From positions 103,689 through 167,688 of the forward strand of contig NZ_VWNB01000007.1 in assembly GCF_013387475.1 (NCBI RefSeq): a stretch of 64,000 bases of DNA. Reading direction: 5' to 3'. The notes beneath the pieces were generated by a model. It searched no databases. It was not told the DNA's origin and was given only the letters and a program-made list of their open reading frames with translations. Every line of letters starts with the position of its first letter. The stretch's first letter is position 1. Both the position numbers and the translations under genes were made by a program. This document shows, one piece after another, positions 27,150 through 34,204 of this stretch. The DNA is from Mariprofundus sp. KV (GTDB taxonomy: Bacteria > Pseudomonadota > Zetaproteobacteria > Mariprofundales > Mariprofundaceae).

Positions 27150-27958
27150 CAGCCTGCCAACTCCTCACTTCGTTTACTGGCTGCCACAACACCCTGACGC
27201 ACGGCTGCAGGCAGCCCCATCTCATACATCATATCCAGCGCAGCCTGAGTGGTACCACCCGGACTGGTCACCTGATGCCTGAGCTGCTCGGATGTACGAT
27301 CACTCTCAACCAGCATTTTTCCAGCCCCCAGCGCAGTCTGAGCTGCCAGTTTGGCTGCCAGCTCTGCGGGCAGCCCCAGCTTCTCACCTGTCGCCTGCAT
27401 CACCTCAGCCAGCAGAAAGAAGTAGGCAGGACCACTGCCGGAGAGCGCAGTAACAGCATGCATCTGCGCCTCTTTCTCAACACGCACCGCTTCTCCACAC
27501 GCCTTAAGCAGGTATTCGGCACGCGCTTTATGAAGCTCACCTGCATCACTGAAGAGTACCGACATACCAGCCCCTACCAGGGCCGGCGTATTGGGCATCA
27601 CCCGCACAATATTGGCACCAGAGCCAAGCCACTCCTGCATCGCAGCACTGCTTACACCTGCGGCTATACTGATCACACTGGCATCGGCTTTAAGATGCTC
27701 ACTAAGACCGGCAAGCGCATCTTTCATCTGCTGGGGTTTCATCGCCAGCACCAGAAGATCAGCTGCTGCGGCAGCCACACTGTTATCCTCAACAGTTCTG
27801 ACCAGATACTGCTCTGCCAGAAACTTCCGGCGCTGCTGCTGTGGATCGGATACAATAATTTTCTCACCGGCATGGCCGGCACGGCGTAATCCGGCAATCA
27901 GCGCCTCGGCCATATTACCGCCGCCAATAAATGCGATTGTTAAATCCTGCATGGTCAT
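27149..27958 (-). CDS. proC: Pyrroline-5-carboxylate reductase ProC
   Basis: ProC reduces 1-pyrroline-5-carboxylate to proline with NAD(P)H. The 269-residue product has the Rossmann start IAFIGGGNMAEALIAGL and RVMPNTPALVGAGM. The C-terminal signature includes ALSGSGPAYFFLLAEVM and VTSPGGTTQAALDMM. Length is normal. It lies between yggT and the PLP-binding protein in the common proC-yggS arrangement. Confidence 0.97.
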   Translation of the reverse strand: MTMQDLTIAFIGGGNMAEALIAGLRRAGHAGEKIIVSDPQQQRRKFLAEQYLVRTVEDNSVAAAAADLLVLAMKPQQMKDALAGLSEHLKADASVISIAAGVSSAAMQEWLGSGANIVRVMPNTPALVGAGMSVLFSDAGELHKARAEYLLKACGEAVRVEKEAQMHAVTALSGSGPAYFFLLAEVMQATGEKLGLPAELAAKLAAQTALGAGKMLVESDRTSEQLRHQVTSPGGTTQAALDMMYEMGLPAAVRQGVVAASKRSEELAG

Positions 27959-27977
27959 TCCTCAGGTCCTGAATCTG

Positions 27978-28625
27978 TCATCTGGAACCAAACAGTGTTG
28001 AGCCCAGTCGTACAATGGTTGCACCCTCTTCAACAGCAATCTGATAATCACTGCTCATCCCCATACACAACTCGGCAAAGCTTCCACCGAAGAGATTATC
28101 CCGCAAGTCTCGCAAATTTATAAATGCCTGCCGCACATCACCATCTCTGGGGGCCATGCCCATCACCCCTGCAAGCTTCAGACCCTCTATGCCTCTAATA
28201 GCATCAGCCAGGAGACCGGCATCATCCAATGCAACACCGCGCTGGGCTTCGTTTTCAGCAATATTGACCTGAATCAGAACTGGCAGCTCTCTGCCGCTGA
28301 CATGTTGTGCCACCGCCTGCGCACTCTCAATATCATCACAGCTGTGCCACATCGCGGCATGGCGGCCGATATATTTGGCTTTGTTCTTCTGCAGAGGGCC
28401 GATCATATGCCAGTGACACTCCGGCCACTGCTGACAACGGTCACGCAGTGACTGAGGACGGGATTCACCGAAATCCACCTGTCCGGCATCAATCAATATC
28501 TGCACCAGCTCATCCGGCGTATATTTACTGACGGCCAGCAGCTTCACATCACCCAGTTCAGTAACAAGCCCCTGCCAGCGACCGATCAACTCTGCTTGCG
28601 AAATCATCGAACTGGAATCAGCCAT
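27978..28625 (-). CDS. PLP-binding protein YggS/PLPBP
   Basis: This 215-residue protein belongs to the YggS family, which binds pyridoxal phosphate and affects vitamin B6 and amino-acid balance without known catalysis. The PLP lysine lies in KLLAVSKYTPDELV (about 28-41). Other family stretches are FGESRPQSLRDR, WHMIGPLQKNKAKYI and CMGMSSDYQIAVEEGATIVR. It overlaps recR by eight bases. Confidence 0.93.
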   Translation of the reverse strand: MADSSSMISQAELIGRWQGLVTELGDVKLLAVSKYTPDELVQILIDAGQVDFGESRPQSLRDRCQQWPECHWHMIGPLQKNKAKYIGRHAAMWHSCDDIESAQAVAQHVSGRELPVLIQVNIAENEAQRGVALDDAGLLADAIRGIEGLKLAGVMGMAPRDGDVRQAFINLRDLRDNLFGGSFAELCMGMSSDYQIAVEEGATIVRLGSTLFGSR

Positions 28626-29232
28626 GGTCCCAGGCGATACGTTGATCCACCGCCCTGCTCAGCGTGTGTTCATCAAGATACTCCAACTCACCACCCTCGG
28701 GCACACCACGTGCGATACGCGAGATGCGCGTCTCGCTATCGTGGTAACGACGGGCAATATAGTGGGCGGTAGCTTCACCATCCACTGTCGCACTGGTGGC
28801 CAGAATCAACTCTTTGATACCACCCTGCATGCGCTGATCCAGCGCGTTGAGATTCAGCTGCTCAGGGCCAATACCATCAACAGGACTCAGTCGGCCATGC
28901 AGCACGTGATAGAGGCCCCGGAAACCCTGCCCGCGCTCCATCATCAGCACATCTACCGGCTGCTCAACCAGACATACGGTATGGGTCTCACGCCGTGTAT
29001 CATCACAATACTGACAAAAGCCCGACTCGGCAAAACAGCCGCACTTCTCACAAAAACCGACCAGCTCGTGCAACGATTTCAGTGCATCCGCCAGTGCCGC
29101 CGTCTGCTCAGCCGGTCGCGACAGCAGATTAAGCCCCAGCCGCATGGCGGTTTTGGGCCCCACACCGGGCAGGGATGAGAGCATCTCAACAACCCGGCCA
29201 AGAGGGGCTGGCATACCCGGAAAATGGATCAT
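28618..29232 (-). CDS. recR: Recombination protein RecR
   Basis: RecR acts with RecF and RecO to load RecA at gaps. The 204-residue product has the helix-hairpin-helix (LSSLPGVGPKTAMRLGLNLL, about 18-37), a four-Cys zinc motif (CEKCGCF and FCQYC), and the Toprim domain (VCLVEQPVDVLMMER). It is followed closely by ybaB and dnaX on the same strand, a conserved cluster. Start is the first ATG; no strong ribosome site separates it from a second ATG six codons later. Confidence 0.96.
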   Translation of the reverse strand: MIHFPGMPAPLGRVVEMLSSLPGVGPKTAMRLGLNLLSRPAEQTAALADALKSLHELVGFCEKCGCFAESGFCQYCDDTRRETHTVCLVEQPVDVLMMERGQGFRGLYHVLHGRLSPVDGIGPEQLNLNALDQRMQGGIKELILATSATVDGEATAHYIARRYHDSETRISRIARGVPEGGELEYLDEHTLSRAVDQRIAWDHG

Positions 29233-29254
29233 TTAATTATGAACCTGTTACGTC

Positions 29255-29569
29255 TTAAAGGGAGAAACCCGGAGGCAGTGGCATCCCGGCCATTAAAGAC
29301 TGCTGCTTCTGTTTGGCAAGCACCTCAACCTTCTGTGATGCATTGTTAATAGCGGCAGCTACGAGATCTTCGATCAGCTCCTTGTCCTGCTCTTGCCAGA
29401 GTGATGGATCAATGGTTACGCGGCGTACTGTACGATCCCCGCCCATCAACACCTCAACCATACCACCACCGGCCTCGCCGCTGATCTCCATAGCAGCAAG
29501 CTCATCCTGCATGATCTTCATATTCTCCTGCATCTTCTTCGCCTGCTGCATCATTTTTGCGATATTCAT
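29255..29569 (-). CDS. YbaB/EbfC nucleoid-associated protein
   Basis: YbaB/EbfC is a small DNA-binding protein commonly encoded between dnaX and recR, as here. The 104-residue product starts MNIAKMMQQAKKMQENMKIM and contains the conserved middle (VEVLMGGDRTVRRVTIDPSL, then DLVAAAINNASQKV) and the C-terminal GMPLPPGF. Length is normal. Confidence 0.93.
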   Translation of the reverse strand: MNIAKMMQQAKKMQENMKIMQDELAAMEISGEAGGGMVEVLMGGDRTVRRVTIDPSLWQEQDKELIEDLVAAAINNASQKVEVLAKQKQQSLMAGMPLPPGFSL

Positions 29570-29620
29570 CTTTCTGCTGCTCCGTTCATGTTTTTATCAT
29601 CAATAGTAAGGGGTGGATAC

Positions 29621-31294
29621 TCAGGCTGCCTCATCCGGCTGCACACCGGCAGGCAGCACCTTAACCAGCTGCGCATCCATTTCACGCATCAGCGCCTGTA
29701 TATGCGGATCATCCTCTGCCTGCTTGCGCAGCCGAGCGGTCTCAGCTCTGGCCTGACGATCACGCTCCTGTGAAAGCGATTCGCCGGCATGATCCTTCTG
29801 AGATTCCCAGAACACTTCGCGACCCAGCCACTCGGCAAAGGCCATACGGTCAGCAGAAGCAAGTGCACGCTCCTGATGTTTATCCAGCGCCAGCCTCACC
29901 TTACTGCCAAATTCGACGCAAACCACATGCTCCAGCATGGCTGAAACACCCGGCTTCACCTCATGAAAAGCATCCACCACCTGCTGCCAGTCGGTAAACT
30001 TTTTTCCCGGTGACTGATCCTTCATCGGCAGATCCGGCTCAGGTGTTGCGACTGCTGCAGGCGGTACCGGTACCGCTTCAACTGCAGCGACCTCGACCTT
30101 GACCTCAACCTCCGGTGCAGCAGTAAACATCATGGCTGCATGTGGCTTCTTCGCTTCGCTCTGTACAGCCTTTGGCAGCGGTTCAACCGTCACCTCACCC
30201 AGCGGTGAGATTAGATTCAGCCCACTCAGGCGCATCAGCACCATCTCAGCCCCCATCCGCTCATCCACAACCGCCAGATCACGAATGCCGGCAAGCAGCA
30301 CCTGATACCTCAAATCCAGTGCCTGCATATCGATCACAGCGGCATGTTTTTCCAGCCAATCACGATACTCTGCATCAATCTCTTCAGCCAGCAGGCTGGT
30401 ATCCACTTTCAGGCAGGAGAGCTGGTGCCACAAAAGGCTTAACTCCAGCAGCAGCGTACGAGGAGCGTGCCCTCGACTCACTGCCGAGCGCAACACCTCA
30501 ACGGCTGCCAGCGCATCACCGGCAAACAGTGCCTGTGAAAGCCTGCAGACCAGTTCTGAGCCGACCAGGCCGAGCGCCGACTGCACATCACCGATAGAGA
30601 GGTTTTCACTACTGTAGGCCAGCACACGCTCTGCCAGTGAGAGCGCATCACGCACACTGCCATCAGCAGCCGTAGCGATCGCTGCAACAGCATCCTGATC
30701 GGCTGCAATACCTTCCGAGCTGAGCACATGCTCCAGATAGGCACTGATTTCACTCTGTCCAAGTCTGCGCAGATCAAAACGCTGACAGCGGGAGCGTACG
30801 GTAACCGGCAATTTGTCCGACTCTGTTGTAGCCAGAATAAACAGGACTCGCGCTGGTGGCTCTTCCAGTGTTTTTAGAAGCGCATTAAAGGCGCTCTTGG
30901 AGAGCATATGCGCCTCATCAATAATATAAACTTTGCACTTCAGACTGGTTGGCGGATAACGCACGCCATCAAGAATCTCACGCACATCATCGACACCGGT
31001 ATGGCTGGCTGCATCCATCTCCTGCACATCAAGATTGGAACCATCGGCGATACCGCGACATGCGGCACAACTGCCACACGGCTCACCGGCATCAGAGCTT
31101 TCGCAGTTCACCGCCATCGCCATGAGTCGGGCTATGGTAGTTTTACCTACCCCACGAATACCGCATAACAGATAGGCGTGAGCAAGGTTGCCACTGCAAA
31201 GCGCATTCTTCAGGGTACGCACCACCACGTCCTGACCAACCAGGTCAGAGAATTTTTGTGGGCGCCAGCGACGTGCCAGTACAAGATAGGACAT
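29621..31294 (-). CDS. dnaX: DNA polymerase III subunit tau/gamma DnaX
   Basis: DnaX is the clamp-loader ATPase and, as tau, bridges polymerase cores. The 557-residue product has Walker A (GIRGVGKTTIARL, about 45-57), a Cys zinc motif (CGSCAACR), Walker B and sensor regions (YIIDEAHMLS, ILATTESDKL) and a C-terminal tau-like region with a Pro/Val-rich linker (about 380-430). A slippery A-AAA-AAG lies at 29999-30005 in the frame used for programmed frameshifting in E. coli. A -1 stop follows 12 codons later. Confidence 0.96.
   Translation of the reverse strand: MSYLVLARRWRPQKFSDLVGQDVVVRTLKNALCSGNLAHAYLLCGIRGVGKTTIARLMAMAVNCESSDAGEPCGSCAACRGIADGSNLDVQEMDAASHTGVDDVREILDGVRYPPTSLKCKVYIIDEAHMLSKSAFNALLKTLEEPPARVLFILATTESDKLPVTVRSRCQRFDLRRLGQSEISAYLEHVLSSEGIAADQDAVAAIATAADGSVRDALSLAERVLAYSSENLSIGDVQSALGLVGSELVCRLSQALFAGDALAAVEVLRSAVSRGHAPRTLLLELSLLWHQLSCLKVDTSLLAEEIDAEYRDWLEKHAAVIDMQALDLRYQVLLAGIRDLAVVDERMGAEMVLMRLSGLNLISPLGEVTVEPLPKAVQSEAKKPHAAMMFTAAPEVEVKVEVAAVEAVPVPPAAVATPEPDLPMKDQSPGKKFTDWQQVVDAFHEVKPGVSAMLEHVVCVEFGSKVRLALDKHQERALASADRMAFAEWLGREVFWESQKDHAGESLSQERDRQARAETARLRKQAEDDPHIQALMREMDAQLVKVLPAGVQPDEAA
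29961..30005 (-). promoter_or_regulatory. Candidate -1 frameshift site within dnaX
   Basis: On the minus strand GGA AAA AAG TTT contains A-AAA-AAG (plus-strand 29999-30005) in the zero frame. After a -1 slip the reading continues for 12 codons to TGA (plus-strand 29961-29963), giving a product of about 443 residues, close to the E. coli gamma subunit. A purine stretch AAGGA lies about a dozen bases before the slip site. No strong downstream hairpin is evident. Confidence 0.5.
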
Positions 31295-31379
31295 GAGGGC
31301 ACTCTACGGTTTGCTTACCGCTCTGCAATGGCTGCTCGTGGAGAGGATGTTGTGATGACATCGCCGATGAATAAACCTT

Positions 31380-31407
31380 TTGACAATTGTGTTTATTAAT
31401 TTAGAAT
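31380..31407 (+). promoter_or_regulatory. Sigma-70-type promoter for the FKBP-like gene
   Basis: TTGACA (31380-31385), 16 bases, then TAGAAT (31402-31407): a perfect -35 and a one-mismatch -10. The next ATG in this direction is 31438. The rest of the 31295-31437 gap shows no RNA gene I can support. Confidence 0.6.
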
Positions 31408-31437
31408 GTGCTAATATTATGAACGGGGAAAGACCAT

Positions 31438-31944
31438 ATGCAAATCAACGCTACGAGTAGATCAACCATCTTTATCATCGCCATTACTGCCCTCCTGAGC
31501 CTGGCCGGTTGCGGCAACTCAGGATCCGATTCGCAAGCCACCGGTATCGCTGCTGAGAACATGGCCAAAGGCAAGGCCTTTCTTGCAGAGAATGCAACCA
31601 AAGAGGGTGTTGTCACCCTGCCCAGCGGCATACAGTACAAGGTCATTCATAACAATTATGAAGGCAGAGTCCCCAAGTTGACTGACAATGTAAATATTCA
31701 CCTGCGTATGTCTCACCTTGATGGCACGGTGATCAATGACTCCAACCCATCAGGCAAACCGGTAGATATATACATCAAACATACTATCGGCGGTTGGAAG
31801 AAGGTGCTGACCAAGATGAATGTAGGCAGCAAGTGGATGGTATATATTCCACCCCATATGGCATACAGCAGTCGCGGCAATGAAAATGTCGGCCCCAATG
31901 AGACACTCATCTGCGAAATCGAACTTCTGGAAATTATCTGGTAA
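31438..31944 (+). CDS. Divergent FKBP-type peptidyl-prolyl isomerase lipoprotein
   Basis: The 168-residue product is a lipoprotein (lipobox SLAGC, Cys at about residue 24) with an FKBP fold (about 55-168): LPSGIQYKVI, then DNVNIHLRMSHLDGTVINDS, GWKKVLTKMNVGSKWMVYIP and ELLEI. Typical active-site residues differ: the usual HYxG and FDSS stretches read HLRM and INDS, so isomerase activity may be weak or lost. GGGGAAAG precedes the ATG. It has its own promoter and terminator. Confidence 0.8.
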   Translation: MQINATSRSTIFIIAITALLSLAGCGNSGSDSQATGIAAENMAKGKAFLAENATKEGVVTLPSGIQYKVIHNNYEGRVPKLTDNVNIHLRMSHLDGTVINDSNPSGKPVDIYIKHTIGGWKKVLTKMNVGSKWMVYIPPHMAYSSRGNENVGPNETLICEIELLEIIW

Positions 31945-31962
31945 CCACGCCACAACGAGCAT

Positions 31963-31993
31963 AAAAAAGCCCGCTTGATAGCGGGCTTTTTTT
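31963..31993. terminator. Bidirectional terminator between the FKBP-like gene and dksA
   Basis: GCCCGC (31969-31974), loop TTGATA, GCGGGC (31981-31986), flanked by A and T runs on both sides. It should terminate both the plus-strand lipoprotein gene and minus-strand dksA. Confidence 0.9.
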
Positions 31994-32011
31994 ATAAACT
32001 TTTGATCTGAA

Positions 32012-32383
32012 TTAATCCAGACGTGTACGCTCTTCCTGCTCCTGAGCAGTCTTGCACTCAATACAGAGCGTGGTTACCGGACGCGCATGCAGACGTTTGA
32101 CGCTGATATCACCACCGCACGATTCACACTCACCAAACTCACCATCTTTGATGCGTGCAATCGCCTGATCAATCTTCTTGATCAGTTTGCGCTCACGATC
32201 CTTGATGCGCAGGTCGAAGTTGCGGTCAGTCTCCATGCTGGCCTGATCAGTTGGATCAGGAAAAGAGGTCTGCTCCAGCTCGGTCATCGACTGAACGTTG
32301 ACGCTCTGACCCATCTCAAGCTCAGCTTTCCAATCGATCAGTTGCGTTTCAAATTCAGCCAGTTGTTTCTTATTCAGTGCCAT
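32012..32383 (-). CDS. dksA: RNA polymerase secondary-channel factor DksA
   Basis: DksA works with ppGpp to retune transcription in starvation. I start at ATG 32383 (MALNKKQLAEFE), preceded by GGAGGAATCAGA, giving 123 residues; an upstream in-frame ATG would add 31 unrelated residues. The coiled-coil tip has DPTDQAS, matching the key Asp-x-x-Asp-x-Ala of E. coli DksA. The zinc finger has four Cys (CESC and CIEC). It is shorter than the E. coli protein at the N-terminus. Confidence 0.93.
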   Translation of the reverse strand: MALNKKQLAEFETQLIDWKAELEMGQSVNVQSMTELEQTSFPDPTDQASMETDRNFDLRIKDRERKLIKKIDQAIARIKDGEFGECESCGGDISVKRLHARPVTTLCIECKTAQEQEERTRLD

Positions 32384-32568
32384 TCTGATTCCTCCAGCAA
32401 GCGGAAAACTCCAAACCGGTTTTCCAAAAGGGCGCGAAAGATAGCCATTCTGTAGATGAGTGTAAATAAAGCCCATCCATAATTGGATTATAGCAACTAA
32501 AAGCCTGACTTACGACAGTTAATTACCAGCTCATAGCCGCCCTCCCCTTTTCTTTCTATGATTCAGCC

Positions 32569-33633
32569 ATGCTTAATACAGAACAGCATATCGACAGTCT
32601 GATCATCGGGCAGGGCTTAGCCGGCTCCATACTGGCCTGGCAACTGATGCAATGCGGCCAGCAGGTCATTGTGGTTGCTGATCAATCCGCTGCTTCTGCC
32701 TCCCGTGTGGCTGCCGGGCTGTTCAATCCGGTAACAGGAAAACGTCTGCTGCTACAAGCCGATGCTGAAACTGTTATCCCGGCTGCTCTGAGTTTCTATG
32801 ACCAGCTGGAGCAGCGCTTTAAGCAGCAATTCTTCCATAACAAAGAGATGTTACGTATTTTAAGAAGTGAAAAAGAGTGCGATATATTTAATCAACGATC
32901 ACAAGATTCGGCCTATGCTCCATATCTGGGAGATAGCTGCGCTACCCCCGCTCTTCTGAAAGCCGAACACGGTATATTCGTACAATGCAAAACCGGTTAT
33001 CTCGATACCAATGCCCTGCTCGACTGCATGAAGGCGCTCTTCGTTGCTCATAAAAGTTATATCGAATCCTGCTTCAGGCACGATGACCTTGTCATGAAAG
33101 AGGCAATGGTTTCATGGCATGGCATCAATGCGCGGCGCGTTATTTTTTGTGAAGGATTCATGGCAACAAATAACCCCTGGTTCAACTGGCTGCCCTTTCA
33201 GCCGGCCAAAGGTGAAATCCTCAGTTTTACAAGCGATCAGCAGTTACCTGAACAGATCATCAATGCTGGAAAATGGCTGCTTCCGGTTTCAGATGGAAGT
33301 TACAAAACCGGAGCCACTTATGATCATAACCTCAGTAATATCGAACCCTCTAACGCATGTAAAAGCGAGCTGATTGACGGGTTGCAGCATCTGTTAAAAT
33401 CACCGCTCAATTTCAAACTGGTTGATCATCAGGCAGGTGTACGGCCCAACACTCGGGATAAACAACCCTTCATCGGAACTCACCCATCGCATCCGCAACT
33501 GGCTATCTTTAACGGCTTCGGATCCAAAGGATCGATGTTGATCCCCTACTATGCTGAACGCTTTGTCCACCATCTGAGTGATGGCTCAGCGATCCCTGAA
33601 GAGGCGGACATAAGCAGGATAAGATATGACTAG
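32569..33633 (+). CDS. FAD-dependent (DAO-type) oxidoreductase, possible MnmC1-like
   Basis: The 354-residue product is a D-amino-acid-oxidase-type flavoprotein: dinucleotide motif SLIIGQGLAGSILAWQL (about 10-26), SRVAAGLFNPVTGKRL, FQPAKGEILSF and a C-terminal RPNTRDKQPFIGTHP, followed by FNGFGSKGS. Glycine-oxidase- and MnmC-C-terminal-like proteins share this shape. It overlaps an MnmM-type methyltransferase by eight bases. That makes oxidation of cmnm5 groups on tRNA wobble uridine a reasonable guess, not a proven one. Confidence 0.8.
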   Translation: MLNTEQHIDSLIIGQGLAGSILAWQLMQCGQQVIVVADQSAASASRVAAGLFNPVTGKRLLLQADAETVIPAALSFYDQLEQRFKQQFFHNKEMLRILRSEKECDIFNQRSQDSAYAPYLGDSCATPALLKAEHGIFVQCKTGYLDTNALLDCMKALFVAHKSYIESCFRHDDLVMKEAMVSWHGINARRVIFCEGFMATNNPWFNWLPFQPAKGEILSFTSDQQLPEQIINAGKWLLPVSDGSYKTGATYDHNLSNIEPSNACKSELIDGLQHLLKSPLNFKLVDHQAGVRPNTRDKQPFIGTHPSHPQLAIFNGFGSKGSMLIPYYAERFVHHLSDGSAIPEEADISRIRYD

Positions 33634-34204
33634 AATCTCTCTGACCGGGCAGGTGCATAGACACCTGCTTCCCCATCTCAGCGACGACACCATTGCTATT
33701 GATGCCACTGCAGGCAATGGCCACGACAGCCTCTTTCTGGCTGCAAACATTGGCGAAAACGGTCGCCTCTACGCCTTTGATATTCAGAGACAGGCGATTG
33801 AAAACAGTCGTAAGCGACTGGCAGCGGCAGGCCTGTCAGCGCGGGTCACCCTGATGCAGACCGGCCATGAACACATGGCAGCACAGATCCCTGAAATTCA
33901 TCACGGCAGGGTTAATATCATCATGTTTAATCTCGGTTACCTTCCCAATGCAGACAAATCCCTGATTACCACCACAGCAACCACCATCAAGGCTCTGAAT
34001 GCTGCGATAGCGATGTTAGCCGGGAGCGGTATCCTCTCCATCCTTGCCTACCCGGGTCACCCCGGCGGCAGGGAGGAGACTGCGGCAGTGATTCAGTGGG
34101 CTCAAAATCTACCACAACAAACATTCACGCTCTGCATGCACAACCCGGACCAGAACCCGCAAACATCCCCGCAGTGGATTGAGGTTATTAAGTTGGATGA
34201 TTAA
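33626..34204 (+). CDS. SAM-dependent methyltransferase, MnmM/YtqB type
   Basis: The 192-residue product is a class I methyltransferase of the family long labelled rRNA_methylase (PF06962), now linked to tRNA nm5(s2)U34 methylation (MnmM) in Bacillus. Motifs: IAIDATAGNGHDSLFLA (SAM site, about 23-39), FDIQRQAIENSRKRL, NIIMFNLGYLPNADK and ILAYPGHPGGREET. It overlaps the oxidoreductase by eight bases. Substrate is inferred from family and context. Confidence 0.82.
   Translation: MTRISLTGQVHRHLLPHLSDDTIAIDATAGNGHDSLFLAANIGENGRLYAFDIQRQAIENSRKRLAAAGLSARVTLMQTGHEHMAAQIPEIHHGRVNIIMFNLGYLPNADKSLITTTATTIKALNAAIAMLAGSGILSILAYPGHPGGREETAAVIQWAQNLPQQTFTLCMHNPDQNPQTSPQWIEVIKLDD

Noticed and set aside
31295..31375. 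Possible 4.5S/SRP RNA gene on the minus strand before dnaX
   Set aside because: A GAGCAGCC stretch is present, but the conserved GGAA-loop core and flanking helix of SRP RNA are not.
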